In this document: positions 46,157 to 54,988 of the stretch, piece by piece
Layout: every line of letters starts with the position of its first letter
How positions within the stretch are numbered: position 1 is the first letter of the stretch
NCBI GenBank assembly: GCA_030432695.1
Contig: JAUILN010000004.1
Coordinates: 186,001 to 250,000, forward strand
Direction of reading: 5' to 3'
DNA length: 64,000 bases
Origin: a bacterium
GTDB taxonomy: Bacteria > Planctomycetota > UBA1135 > UBA2386
The notes under the pieces: generated by a model
Seen by the model: only the letters and a program-made list of their open reading frames with translations
Database searches by the model: none
What the model was told of the DNA's origin: nothing
Program-made: the position numbers and the translations under genes

Positions 46157-46300
46157 TTCCGCCGCGTGTGCGGCGGATTGAGGTTCCGTCAGCCATCAGG
46201 GTCTGGCGGAATCTTGGTGGTTCGCCGTGCCAACAAAAAAGCCACGGGACTGTCCGGACTGTAGATGTCTGGCAGAACGTGGCTTGTGGAGTGGCGGATT
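46121..46300. promoter_or_regulatory. Cluster of GATTCCGCC/GGCGGAATC motifs
   Basis: Four occurrences within 180 bases: GATTCCGCC at 46121-46129, the hairpin ATTCCGCCGC/GCGGCGGATT at 46156-46179 straddling the activator stop, GGCGGAATC at 46205-46213 and GGCGGATT at 46293-46300. They lie 30 to 200 bases upstream of a sigma-54-like promoter, the usual place for activator sites. The hairpin may also act as a terminator, but no U-tract follows. Confidence 0.4.
46231..46285 (-). terminator. Intrinsic-terminator-like hairpin on the minus strand
   Basis: AAGCCACG at 46239-46246 pairs with CGTGGCTT at 46278-46285, and on the minus strand the stem is followed by a run of six T (complement of 46235-46240). 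It looks like a Rho-independent terminator with a long loop. No minus-strand gene ends here, so it may end a small RNA or antisense transcript, or the run may be coincidental. Confidence 0.35.
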
Positions 46301-46326
46301 GGTCTGCGACGATCCGCTTCAGGTGT

Positions 46327-46341
46327 GGGCATCTTTGTTGC
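46327..46341 (+). promoter_or_regulatory. Sigma-54-like promoter (-24/-12)
   Basis: GGGCATCTTTGTTGC keeps the essential GG and GC dinucleotides with the correct 10-base interval and the TTGC -12 element. It differs from consensus TGGCACGN4TTGC at three positions. It lies about 127 bases before the small exported protein gene and just downstream of the sigma-54 activator gene. The remaining 311-base gap (46157-46467) holds the motifs and hairpin listed separately and no convincing gene. Confidence 0.45.
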
Positions 46342-46467
46342 GACAGGCTCCTACGTGGCTCGGCGGTGTGCCAGCTTCGAAAAGCTCAGACTTTCTTGGT
46401 GCGTATCCGCAGCGAGTTGCCGCTCTGTCCGCTGAACCACGCTTCTCCCTGACCGGAGACCGAAGTG

Positions 46468-46863
46468 ATGACCGCGAACCTCAAGCAGACCCTCCTGACC
46501 GTCGTTGCCGTGATCGCCTTGACGGCTGCCCTCAGCGCGCAGGGGATCGAAGTGAAGTCCAGCGCAGTGGTCCTTGCCGGGAGCACCGCGAACTGCACGC
46601 AGCCCGCGACCATCGACTTCGACGAAGTGAAGGAGGCGACGCCCGAGTGGAAGACGATCCGCTCCGAGGGGGTGCAGGCCGGTTCGGCGCGCTACCAGCT
46701 GCTGACCTCCAAGATGAATCAGCGGATCCGCAGTGCCTGCTCGCAGGTTGCAAGTGCGGAGAGCCGGGACTGCGTCGTGCGCGAGGGCGACATCCGCAAC
46801 GACAACGGCCTCGACGTTGCCGATCTGACCGACCAGGTCGTGGAGCAGATCGAGAACAGCTGA
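46468..46863 (+). CDS. Small exported protein, unrecognised
   Basis: A 131-residue protein from ATG 46468 (a GTG lies directly before), with GGAG about nine bases upstream. The signal peptide MTANLKQTLLTVVAVIALTA ends ALSAQ. The mature part is about 107 residues with three cysteines (NCTQPATIDFDEV, RSACSQVAS, RDCVVREGDIRND), suggesting a folded, perhaps disulphide-bonded secreted protein. ATIDFDEVKEATPEWKTIRS is its most distinctive segment. No known family is recognised. A sigma-54-like promoter upstream and the neighbouring activator suggest it may be a regulated output, but this is inference. Confidence 0.75.
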   Translation: MTANLKQTLLTVVAVIALTAALSAQGIEVKSSAVVLAGSTANCTQPATIDFDEVKEATPEWKTIRSEGVQAGSARYQLLTSKMNQRIRSACSQVASAESRDCVVREGDIRNDNGLDVADLTDQVVEQIENS

Positions 46864-47092
46864 GTCTGGCGGCTGTCGGTCGAGGTGCAGCCAAGGTTCG
46901 CGAGGTTCCACAGTGGTCGCTCCAGACCGGCTCGGCTACCGTCGGACCGAGGTTCCGGACGGTCAGGTTCGGAGCCGGCCGCGCGATGGCGCGGAGTTCC
47001 CCCCCGGCGGTGGGTGACAGGGCGATTCCTGAGGAGGATCCGATTCCCGCTGTCGGCGCAGTCTTCTCGGTCCCGGAGGTTTCGGTCGAACG
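46864..47092. other. Intergenic leader before the secretin gene
   Basis: About 230 bases with a few GAGGTTCC-type repeats and a GAGGAGG sequence about 60 bases before the secretin start. I see no promoter I would trust and no ORF with coding character. Confidence 0.3.
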
Positions 47093-48697
47093 ATGCCCAC
47101 AGCCCCGCGCACGCTCCGCGGCCTCGGCCTGACCGTTCTCGCGCCGCTGGTCGGATGCGCGGTCTCCGAGCCCGGTATCGAGGTCGACGTGCGACCCCAG
47201 GTGGAGGTCGCGACCTTCGATGCCGCAGGTATGCCGACCAGCGGCCGTGACCTCGCGGAGGAGGTCTACGGCCTGGGGCCGAACGGCGGACCACGGGTCG
47301 GTTGGGAACGGGTCCGCGCGGTGCTCGGGGACACCGCCGTGGACGAGGCCTCCGCTGCGCGCCGGTCCCCGGATCGGGATCGGCAGCAGGACCCCCAGCA
47401 GGATCCGGCCGCAACGGCTGCAGCCGGCGAGGAAGCGACCGCCGGAGGTGGCGCCGAGCAAGATCCCCAGGACCCCGTCGAGATCGCCGCCGCGCAGGCG
47501 GAAGCCGAGGCGAAGCGGCGCTCCGACGAGGCGCGGCTGCGCATCGCGTTCGGCGACGCGATCCTGATCAACCCGGACGGCACGGTCACCAAGCAGTACT
47601 TCCTCGGCTCCAGCGCCGGTCAGGTGTTCCTCAACCTGCTCGCACCGCTGAGTACGGCCAAGCCGAATCCGTCGGTCACGGGTCAGCGGTTCGGTGGTCC
47701 GACCGAGAACGCGCAGGGCTCGGTGCTCGGCCGCATGCTGGGTCCCGACAACGAGGTCGAGATCGTCTACTTCAACGACTTCGAGACGCTCGAGGACATG
47801 CCGCCACGCGCCAATGCGGCGAATCAGACCAAACCGACGAAGGGTGGCAGCAACTCGCTCCTGCTGGTGACCGCCGAGCCCAGCGCGCTGACGGCGTTCG
47901 AGCGGGCCCTCGACCTGTTCTACTCGAACATTCCGCAGGTCCAGATCGAGGTGAAGGTCGTCGAGTACACCGAGTCCGACACCCTCGCCTTCGGCATCAC
48001 GCCGATCGACGGCAACACTCCGACCTTCTCGAACCTCCGGTCCGGCCGGCTCATCAATTCGATCACCTCGGACTTCCCGCTCACGGCACCGCTGACCGGC
48101 GGTGGCAGCATCACCGACCGCGGCCTGATCTCGCTGGGCGGCATCCACGACTCCTGGGAGCTCAACGCGGTGCTCGAGGCGCTGGCCACCCGCAACGTCG
48201 CCGACATCAAGAGTCAGCCGACGTTGGTGGTCCGCAACGGCGGGCTCGCGACGGTCACCACCGTGACCGAGCAGCCGTTCCCCGAGGCCCGGATCTCCAA
48301 CCAGACCGTTGCGACCACCAACATCAAGTTCAAGAACGTCGGCATCGTGATGGACATCCGGCCCGAGGTCGCCGGCACCAACACGGTGGTGCTCAACATC
48401 TACGTGAGCGTCTCGGCGATCACCGGCTTCGTGCAGTCGGAACCTGTGCCCACGCCGATCGTGGCGACCCGCGAGGCGGCGACGTCGGTCCACCTGCGCG
48501 AGGGTCAGGCCACGGTGATCGGTGGGCTGGTCTCCGACTCGTCACTCGACACCGAGACCAAGGTCCCGTTGCTCGGCGACATCCCGCTGCTCGGCATGCT
48601 GTTCCGCTCCACCTCGACCCAGCGCCAGCGGACCATGCTCGAGTTCTACATCACGCCGCGGATCCTGGTCGGTCCGCGCAGCGGTGGCGGGTTCTGA
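47093..48697 (+). CDS. Secretin-like lipoprotein (type II/III secretion, GspD family)
   Basis: A 534-residue protein beginning MPTAPRTLRGLGLTVLAPLV with cysteine in a lipobox-like LVGC. Residues about 80-150 are low-complexity (Gln, Asp, Pro, Ala). From about 150 an N-domain-like part precedes the secretin core: VQIEVKVVEYTESDTLAFGI, LEALATRNVADIKSQPTLVV, FKNVGIVMDIRPEVAG, VHLREGQATVIGGLVSD and the hallmark VPLLGDIPLLGMLFRS. It lacks the several N-domains of a classical GspD, so it is short. The secretin forms the outer-membrane pore of secretion or pilus machines. The next gene encodes a GspK-like pseudopilin, supporting a type II-like system; other Gsp genes are not in the window. Confidence 0.85.
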   Translation: MPTAPRTLRGLGLTVLAPLVGCAVSEPGIEVDVRPQVEVATFDAAGMPTSGRDLAEEVYGLGPNGGPRVGWERVRAVLGDTAVDEASAARRSPDRDRQQDPQQDPAATAAAGEEATAGGGAEQDPQDPVEIAAAQAEAEAKRRSDEARLRIAFGDAILINPDGTVTKQYFLGSSAGQVFLNLLAPLSTAKPNPSVTGQRFGGPTENAQGSVLGRMLGPDNEVEIVYFNDFETLEDMPPRANAANQTKPTKGGSNSLLLVTAEPSALTAFERALDLFYSNIPQVQIEVKVVEYTESDTLAFGITPIDGNTPTFSNLRSGRLINSITSDFPLTAPLTGGGSITDRGLISLGGIHDSWELNAVLEALATRNVADIKSQPTLVVRNGGLATVTTVTEQPFPEARISNQTVATTNIKFKNVGIVMDIRPEVAGTNTVVLNIYVSVSAITGFVQSEPVPTPIVATREAATSVHLREGQATVIGGLVSDSSLDTETKVPLLGDIPLLGMLFRSTSTQRQRTMLEFYITPRILVGPRSGGGF

Positions 48698-48809
48698 AGC
48701 CGTGGTCGGGCCGGGAGTTCCGGTCCCCGGTCCGGCCTGGGTAGACTGCGGGTCCCCGCGGCCGATTCCCCGGAAGAGGATCGCGGACCCCGTCGTCCGA
48801 TCCCAACCG

Positions 48810-50438
48810 ATGTCCACCCGACCCCGAGACCCTGCGCCGCAGCGCAGCTTCGACGCGAACCGCGAGTCCGGCGCCATCCTGGTGCTGACCCTGATCGTCG
48901 TGGTCCTGCTCTACGCGATGGTCTGGCAGCTCACCCGCACCGCCGAGACCGCGCGGCTGATGGGCGAGAACGACCTGCTGGTCGCGCGGATGGAGAACCA
49001 CATGGTCTTCAGCCTGGCGCAGATCGAGGACATGTTGGCGCAGGACCTCGACGCCGCCGCGGCGGGCGAGGATGCCGGCGGGGCCGGCGGCGGTCTTCCA
49101 GGTATGGGCGGCGGCTTGCCGGGAGGCGCGGGCGGCGGCCTTCCGGGTGGAGCTGGTGGCGGCGAGGGCGAGGAAGAACAGGACGCTGCGGCGGTGGCCG
49201 ACGGCAGCCAGGACGCGTGGTACCGTCCGACCGCCTACTCCGAGAACGACATCACCACCTACGTGTGGGTCGAGGACGAGAACCGCAAGTTCAACATCCT
49301 CGCGATGGTGAGCCCCGACGAGGAGTTCGCCGAGGAGTCGAAGCAGCGCTTCATCCGGCTGATCGACGTGCTGCGGGAAGGCACCGACTGGGACCTGTCG
49401 CAGTCGCAGGGCAGCGCGCTCGCCGAGGAGATCCTCGACTGGATGGAGGCGCGGACCCGCGGCGAATACCTGCCGCGACCCAAGCTGAAGAGCGACATCG
49501 AAGAGGGGGCTCGCAACAACATCACGCTGCCGCTGCAGCTCGACGAGATCCGCCTGCTGGCGGGCGTGACCGACGAGGTCTACTTCGACAAGGTCTTCGA
49601 GCGGAAGGTCGTGCTCGGACTGGAGTCGGTGCTCACCGTCAGCACGTCCTTGGCGTACGACCCGGGTGACCCCGACGATCCGGCCAACCAACAGCAGCAG
49701 AACCAGCCGGCCGGGGCCGGGGCCGGTGCTGGTGATGCCGGGGCCGGCGGAGGCGAGGGCGCCCCGGCCGGAAGCGGCGAAGATGTCGCCGACCTCGAAC
49801 CGATCGGTCAGGGCATCCGCATCAATGTGAACACCGCGCCGTGGCCGGTGCTGCGCTGCCTGTTCCCGCCCGCGGAGCTATCGGATGCGGCCCTCGAGGC
49901 GATCCTCCGGTTCCGCAACGAGGAGGTCGAAGACACGGGCCTCGAGGGCGGCGATTCGGACTACACGCTCTACGTCCAGGACGCTGACCAGGTGAAGCGC
50001 AAGATGTTCACCGACCTGTCGGAGTTGGAAGAGCTGCCCGAACTCCAGAACCTGCCGGACCCGACGATCCGCGACGAGCTGCTCGAACTCCTGACCGTGC
50101 AGTCCGACGTGTTCTCGGTGCACATGGCGTCGCTCTACAAGCGCAACGAGGAGTCGCGCAGCTTCGTGCTGCAGCGGGCGCGCTCCATCCTGGTCCGCGT
50201 CGAGGGCGACGACGGCGCGCAGATCCACCCGATCGTCCTGCACGAGCGCCGCTTCGGCCTCCGGGTCCTGTTCGAGGATCCGGTTGACCAACGCGACCTC
50301 TCCGACCGTGCGTCGACCTACGGCGAGATGGACGCGTTCAGCCAGGAGGAGGCGGCCTGGAACCCGTTCCTCCTCGACTTCTACCGCCCGCAGTACGAGC
50401 GCGACGAGCTGTTCAACTACAGCGAACGCCTTCGATGA
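48810..50438 (+). CDS. GspK-like type II secretion minor pseudopilin
   Basis: A 542-residue protein from ATG 48810 ([20 protein letters not shown]). It has a class III-like signal (RESG before [20 protein letters not shown]), then the GspK pattern: SAM-like helical parts ([20 protein letters not shown]), [16 protein letters not shown] with the family's N-x-N-T-A, and [16 protein letters not shown]. Two insertions are low-complexity, one glycine-rich at about residues 90-125 ([20 protein letters not shown]) and one Gln/Ala/Gly-rich near 285-325, which make it longer than usual GspK (about 300-330). It follows the secretin by 112 bases. Its end overlaps carA on the other strand by 26 bases. Confidence 0.85.
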   Translation: MSTRPRDPAPQRSFDANRESGAILVLTLIVVVLLYAMVWQLTRTAETARLMGENDLLVARMENHMVFSLAQIEDMLAQDLDAAAAGEDAGGAGGGLPGMGGGLPGGAGGGLPGGAGGGEGEEEQDAAAVADGSQDAWYRPTAYSENDITTYVWVEDENRKFNILAMVSPDEEFAEESKQRFIRLIDVLREGTDWDLSQSQGSALAEEILDWMEARTRGEYLPRPKLKSDIEEGARNNITLPLQLDEIRLLAGVTDEVYFDKVFERKVVLGLESVLTVSTSLAYDPGDPDDPANQQQQNQPAGAGAGAGDAGAGGGEGAPAGSGEDVADLEPIGQGIRINVNTAPWPVLRCLFPPAELSDAALEAILRFRNEEVEDTGLEGGDSDYTLYVQDADQVKRKMFTDLSELEELPELQNLPDPTIRDELLELLTVQSDVFSVHMASLYKRNEESRSFVLQRARSILVRVEGDDGAQIHPIVLHERRFGLRVLFEDPVDQRDLSDRASTYGEMDAFSQEEAAWNPFLLDFYRPQYERDELFNYSERLR

Positions 50439-51576
50439 GTTCGCGGAACCGGTCGAACAGGTAGAGCGAGTCGTGCGGACCCGGTGCCGCCTCCGGGTGG
50501 TATTGGATCGAGAACACCGGCAGCTCCTTGTGGCGGATTCCTTCGACGGTCTTGTCGTTGAGGTTCACGTGGGTGACCTCGACCGAGTCCGGCAGCTTCT
50601 CCGGGTCGACCGCGAACGAGTGGTTCTGCGAGGTGATCTCGACCTTCTGGGTGAGCAGGTCCATCACCGGTTGGTTGCCGCCGTGGTGGCCGAACTTCAT
50701 CTTGAAGGTCTTGGCGCCGAACACCTGGCTGAGGATCTGGTGGCCGAGGCAGATGCCGAACACCGGCACCTTGTCGACGAAGCCCTTCACCGACTTGATC
50801 GCATAGTCGAGCAGGGCCGGGTCGCCGGGCCCGTTGCTCAGGAACACGCCGTCGGGTTGCCGCTCGAGCACCGCTTCGGCCGGGGTGTCGGCCGGCACCA
50901 CCGTGACGTCGAAGCCGCTGGCGACCAGCGAGCGGAGGATGTTGCGCTTGGCGCCGAAGTCGTAGGCGACGATGCGGAACCGGCGGAAGTCGGTGGTGTC
51001 CGCCGTGACGGCGCCGGGCGATGCGGTCGCGAATGGCGACTCGTGGCCCTTGGTCCACTCCAGGATCCGCGGCGTGGTGACCTGCAGCACGTGGTCCTCG
51101 GCGCTGATCGAGGGTGCCTGCCGAACCCGTTCGACGAGCAGCTCGTCGGAGGTGTCCATGTCCTCGGTCAGCAGGACCTTCAGGGCGCCTGCGTCGCGGA
51201 CCCGGCGGGTCAGCATCCGCGTGTCGACCCGTTCGATCCCGGGCACGTCGTGCTGGACCAGGTAGTCCGACAGCTCGGTGACCGCGCGGAAGTTGCTCGC
51301 CCGCCACGCGGCCTCGCGGCAGATCAGGCCGCTGAGCCAGACCTTCCCCGACTCCTCGTCCTCGCCGTTGACGCCGTAGTTGCCGATGTGCGGCTGGGTC
51401 AGCAGGACCGTCTGACCTCGGTAGGAGGGGTCGGTCAGGATCTCCTGGTAGCCGGTGATCGAGGTGTTGAAGACGAGCTCGCCGATGGTTTCGCGGGCCG
51501 CGCCGAAGGAGCGGCCACGGAGCACGGTCCCGTCTTCGAGGACCAGGCGGGCAGGCTTGCGGTCGGGTCTAGTCAA
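50413..51576 (-). CDS. carA: Carbamoyl-phosphate synthase small subunit
   Basis: A 387-residue glutaminase subunit of carbamoyl-phosphate synthase, which supplies ammonia for arginine and pyrimidine synthesis. The N-terminal domain begins [18 protein letters not shown]; the class I amidotransferase triad is complete, Cys 276 in FGICLGHQ with His 360 and Glu 362 (QYHPEA). NGPGDP is also present. The start appears to be TTG at 51576 (no ATG or GTG nearby in frame), an unusual choice for a housekeeping gene. It is last in a minus-strand cluster after larB, 52 bases away. No carB is adjacent. Its 3' end overlaps gspK by 26 bases, convergently. Confidence 0.94.
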   Translation of the reverse strand: MTRPDRKPARLVLEDGTVLRGRSFGAARETIGELVFNTSITGYQEILTDPSYRGQTVLLTQPHIGNYGVNGEDEESGKVWLSGLICREAAWRASNFRAVTELSDYLVQHDVPGIERVDTRMLTRRVRDAGALKVLLTEDMDTSDELLVERVRQAPSISAEDHVLQVTTPRILEWTKGHESPFATASPGAVTADTTDFRRFRIVAYDFGAKRNILRSLVASGFDVTVVPADTPAEAVLERQPDGVFLSNGPGDPALLDYAIKSVKGFVDKVPVFGICLGHQILSQVFGAKTFKMKFGHHGGNQPVMDLLTQKVEITSQNHSFAVDPEKLPDSVEVTHVNLNDKTVEGIRHKELPVFSIQYHPEAAPGPHDSLYLFDRFRELIEGVRCS

Positions 51577-51628
51577 AGTCCGGGGAGTCTACCGGGATCG
51601 GGCGCGGATGCGACCGGCCGGGGACGAA

Positions 51629-52435
51629 TCAGCCTTCGCCGTCGCCCGGGTGTCGGCCGCCGCGGTTGATCAGGGCCGCGCTGTAGCCTGCACCGAAACC
51701 GTTGTCGATGTTGACCACCGACACCCCCGCGGCGCACGACGCCAGCATGGTGGACAGCGCCGCCAGGCCGCCTTGCCCGACTCCGTAGCCGACACTGGTC
51801 GGCACGGCGATCACCGGCACGTCGACCAGTCCCGCCAGCACCGAGGGCAGCGCTCCCTCCATTCCCGCCACAGCCACCACCACCCGGGCGGCGCGGATCT
51901 CCGGCAGCCGGGCGATCAGTCGGTGCAGGCCGGCGACGCCGACGTCGAGCCAGCTGTCGACCCGCGCGCCCATCGTCTGCATCGTGACCCGGGCCTCGGC
52001 CGCGACCCGCAGGTCGGACGTGCCCGCGGCGACCAGCGCGACCCGGCCGGTGCGGGGCAGGGGCTCGGGATCATGGACCACGCAGCGAGCCTCCTGGTGG
52101 TGGACCGCCTCCGGCAGAGTTTCGCGGAGCGCCGCGAAGTGCGCGCTGCCGGCGCGCGTCACCAACACCCGTCCGGATCGGGCCGCGATCCGCGCAGCGA
52201 TCCCGGCGGCCTGCTCCGGAGTCTTGCCCTCGGCGAGCACCACCTCGGGGAAGCCGCAGCGTCGTTCCCGGTCGTGGTCGATCGTCGCGGCCAGCGGGGC
52301 GAGCACCTCGGCGCCCCGAGCGGTGGCGAAGTGGGTTCGCAATCGCTCGGCAGCCTGCTCCGGCGTGAGTGCGCCCGAGCGGACCGCGAGCAGCAGCTCG
52401 TCCAGTTCCCGGTCGTCACCGCGCGGCACGTTCAC
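51629..52435 (-). CDS. larB: LarB-type pyridinium carboxylase/mutase
   Basis: A 268-residue LarB homologue. LarB starts synthesis of the nickel-pincer nucleotide cofactor by carboxylating nicotinic acid adenine dinucleotide. Family blocks are seen: [60 protein letters not shown]; and [20 protein letters not shown]. The start is a GTG at 52435 that overlaps the tsaD stop in GTGA; a second GTG at 52429 with AGGAG upstream is also possible. No larC, larE or larA is nearby, as is common for dispersed LarB genes. It sits between tsaD and carA in one cluster. Confidence 0.9.
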   Translation of the reverse strand: MNVPRGDDRELDELLLAVRSGALTPEQAAERLRTHFATARGAEVLAPLAATIDHDRERRCGFPEVVLAEGKTPEQAAGIAARIAARSGRVLVTRAGSAHFAALRETLPEAVHHQEARCVVHDPEPLPRTGRVALVAAGTSDLRVAAEARVTMQTMGARVDSWLDVGVAGLHRLIARLPEIRAARVVVAVAGMEGALPSVLAGLVDVPVIAVPTSVGYGVGQGGLAALSTMLASCAAGVSVVNIDNGFGAGYSAALINRGGRHPGDGEG

Positions 52436-53490
52436 TCCTCGCGCCTCGAGGTGGCTCGAGCGTCGAGGCTCAGGTCGTCGACCCGACCGTCCTCGCGCCA
52501 CAGCCAGGTACCCAGACCGGCGATCATCGCGCCGTTGTCGGTGCACAGGTCGAGCGGTGGAAACACCTGCTCGAGCTTCGACAGGATCTTGTCGTCGGCC
52601 AGCCTTGCGCGCAGCAGCTCGTTGCGTGCCACCCCGCCGCCGATCGATAGCGCCACCGCCTCCGGGCGGAGCTTCACGGCGCGGCGCAGCTTGCGGATCA
52701 GGGTGTCGACGACCGCGGCTTGGAACGAAGCGGCACAGTCGGCGAGCTGCTGCGCACTCAGCTCCGGCATCGGTCGGGTCGCGCCGGGGCCGCGCAGCTG
52801 GTAGAGCAGTGCCGTCTTCAGGCCGCTGAACGACAGGTCGAGCGAGGTCGGACCGAGCATCGGCCGGGGCAGGTCGAGGGCCTTCGGATCGCCGCTTCGC
52901 GCGGCCGCCTGGATCGACGGGCCGCCGGGGTAGGACAGGCCCAGCAGAGCCGCCGCCTTGTCGAGAGCTTCACCGGCCGCGTCGTCGAGGGTGCGGCCGA
53001 GTCGCTCGCTGCGCGCCGGTCCGTGCATCAGGTAGAGCGCGGTGTGGCCACCCGACGCGACCATCGACAGGCACGGCATCGGCAGGCTCGGGTCGGCCAT
53101 GAACGCGGCGTGCAGGTGCGCCTGCACGTGGTCGACGCCAACCAGCGGCAGATCGTGGACGAGACTCAGGGTCTTCGCCGCGGCCATCCCGACCAGCAGG
53201 CTGCCGACCATTCCCGGCCGGTTGGTCACCGCGATCAGGTCGAGGTCGTCGGCGGTCACTCCGGCGTCGTCGAGCGCGGCTTGCACGATGCCGAGGATCC
53301 GGGTGGTGTGCGAGCGGCTGGCGACTTCGGGCACCACTCCGCGGTAGCGGGCGTGCAGGTCGATCTGCGAGTGGATCGTGTTGCTCAGCACCTCGCGACC
53401 GTCGCGGACCACGCTCGCGGCGGTCTCGTCGCACGAGGTCTCGATGCCGAGTGCGAGGGTGTGCGGACTGGGCTCCGGAGCGGCGGTCAT
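52432..53490 (-). CDS. tsaD: tRNA N6-threonylcarbamoyladenosine transferase TsaD
   Basis: A 352-residue TsaD (Gcp/Kae1), the ASKHA-fold enzyme that transfers threonylcarbamoyl to A37 of ANN-decoding tRNAs. The ATG at 53490 is fixed by overlap with the upstream gene's stop (ATGA). Motifs: LGIETSCDETAASVV, the metal-binding HVQAH (usually HxxxH), SMVASGGHTALY, LDDAAGEALDKAAALLGLSY, SIGGGVARN, and TDNGAMIAGLG. It is essential in most bacteria and works with TsaB, TsaC and TsaE, none in the window. It lies between ctpA and larB in a tight minus-strand cluster. Confidence 0.96.
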   Translation of the reverse strand: MTAAPEPSPHTLALGIETSCDETAASVVRDGREVLSNTIHSQIDLHARYRGVVPEVASRSHTTRILGIVQAALDDAGVTADDLDLIAVTNRPGMVGSLLVGMAAAKTLSLVHDLPLVGVDHVQAHLHAAFMADPSLPMPCLSMVASGGHTALYLMHGPARSERLGRTLDDAAGEALDKAAALLGLSYPGGPSIQAAARSGDPKALDLPRPMLGPTSLDLSFSGLKTALLYQLRGPGATRPMPELSAQQLADCAASFQAAVVDTLIRKLRRAVKLRPEAVALSIGGGVARNELLRARLADDKILSKLEQVFPPLDLCTDNGAMIAGLGTWLWREDGRVDDLSLDARATSRREE

Positions 53491-54875
53491 CGGGGCGTGC
53501 CGCCGCTCGGCTTCTGGTCGGCCAGGTCGCGGGCAGCGGAGAGGGCAGCGGCGAGTTGGGCGTCCTCGTCCGGGGTCAGCGGCTCGGCGAGTTCGAAGCC
53601 GAGTTCGGTCGCGAGCGTACGGGCCGCATCGCGCCACAGCGGCGGCACGTCGTAGCGGGCCAGGCGCCGGGCGATCCGCGCGGTGTCGGCCGCGCCGAGT
53701 TCCACCACGGTGTCCGGCTCGAGGCCGCGCGCCGACGGCGCCCGGCCGTGTCGTGTCGCCTCGGCCGGATCCTGGCCCATGTGACCCTCGATGCAGCGGC
53801 CGTCGGGCGTGTAGTAGCGCGAGGTCGTGAGCTTCAGCCGGAAGTCGCGCTCGTTCCACTGGTAGATGCTCTGCACCACGCCCTTGCCGTAGGTGCGGCT
53901 GCCGACGACTTGCGCGCGGTGATGGTCCTGGAGCGCACCGGTCAGCACCTCACTGGCGCTCGCGGTGATGCCGTCGACCAGCAGCACGGTCGGCAGCTCC
54001 GGCAACCGGCAGAGTTCCTGGCGGGCGAAGTGTTCCTCCACCAGCCGGTCGTCGCGGCGCCGCAGGCTGACGATCCGTCCCTCCGGCAGGAATCGGTTGG
54101 CGAGTTCGATCGCCTCGTCGAGCAGACCGCCCGGGTTGTGGCGGAGGTCGAGGATCAGCGCACGAAGGTCGCCGCCGGCCTCGTTGCGGAGCCGATCGAC
54201 CTCGGCGTCGAACTCTTCGACCGCCTGCCGCTGGAACCCGGCGAGGTGCAGGTAGCCGATGTGTCGTTCGGTGTCGATCAGGTGACCCCACTTGATCCGT
54301 GGGTTGGCGACGTGCCCGCGGCGAACCTCGAGCGACACCACTTCGTCCGAGCTGTCCCGCCCGATGGTCAGCGTGACCGTGCTGCCGGCGGGGCCGCGCA
54401 GCAACTCCTCGCCGCGGTCGAGCACGTCTTCGGCCGGGAGGTCGGCGAGCGAGTCGTCGCCGATCGCCAGGATCCGGTCGCCGGGTCGCAGTCCCGCGGC
54501 CTCGGCCGGGCCGCCGCGCAGGGGGGTCTGCACCGTCAACGGCGTGCGGCCCGCGACCAGCAGCACGCCGATGCCCTGGTAGGTGCCCTCCAGCTCCTGC
54601 TCCTCGAAGTGCTCGACCTCCTGTGCGGGCACGAAGCGGCTGTAGGGATCGAGGCGTTCGACCATGCCGGCGATCGCCTCCTCCAGCAGCGCGGCACCGT
54701 CCCGCTCCTCCACGTAGTCCTGGAGGACCTGGTGGTGGACGAGCCGCAAGGTGTGCATCTCCTCGGTCGGCAGCGAGTCGATCGCGCGCGACCACAGGAG
54801 GATCCCGAGCGGCACGACCAGGAGCACGTAGGTCAGTGCCAGCACGAGGGTTGTCGGGGATCGGAAGCGGCCCAT
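53487..54875 (-). CDS. S41 carboxyl-terminal processing peptidase (CtpA-like)
   Basis: A 462-residue S41 protease with an N-terminal membrane helix or uncleaved signal (residues 9-28, TLVLALTYVLLVVPLGILLW). A PDZ domain occupies about 95-185 (GIGVLLV, LRGGPAEAAGLRPGDRILAI). The tail-specific protease domain follows: IGYLHLAGFQ, ILDLRHNPGGLLDEAIELAN, the nucleophile region VDGITASASEVLTGAL and the catalytic lysine at 331 in GSRTYGKGVVQ. Such enzymes trim C-termini of periplasmic proteins. It heads the four-gene cluster ctpA-tsaD-larB-carA, overlapping tsaD by four bases. It is divergent from the response regulator, 113 bases between starts. Confidence 0.93.
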   Translation of the reverse strand: MGRFRSPTTLVLALTYVLLVVPLGILLWSRAIDSLPTEEMHTLRLVHHQVLQDYVEERDGAALLEEAIAGMVERLDPYSRFVPAQEVEHFEEQELEGTYQGIGVLLVAGRTPLTVQTPLRGGPAEAAGLRPGDRILAIGDDSLADLPAEDVLDRGEELLRGPAGSTVTLTIGRDSSDEVVSLEVRRGHVANPRIKWGHLIDTERHIGYLHLAGFQRQAVEEFDAEVDRLRNEAGGDLRALILDLRHNPGGLLDEAIELANRFLPEGRIVSLRRRDDRLVEEHFARQELCRLPELPTVLLVDGITASASEVLTGALQDHHRAQVVGSRTYGKGVVQSIYQWNERDFRLKLTTSRYYTPDGRCIEGHMGQDPAEATRHGRAPSARGLEPDTVVELGAADTARIARRLARYDVPPLWRDAARTLATELGFELAEPLTPDEDAQLAAALSAARDLADQKPSGGTPR

Positions 54876-54988
54876 CCGGGCAGTCTAGTCGCGTGACCGA
54901 ATCGTGCCGCGGAACTTCTGCAGAGGCGCTCGCCTCAGGGAAGCGCCGGGGGTGCGGGTTCGTCTGGGTTCCGTACCATGGGGACGCC

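Noticed and set aside
46227..47132. 301-residue plus-strand frame starting MPTKKPRDCPDCRC
   Set aside because: It crosses the exported protein gene in another frame, and the later part is Arg/Asp-rich shadow; the Cys-rich start is short and unsupported.
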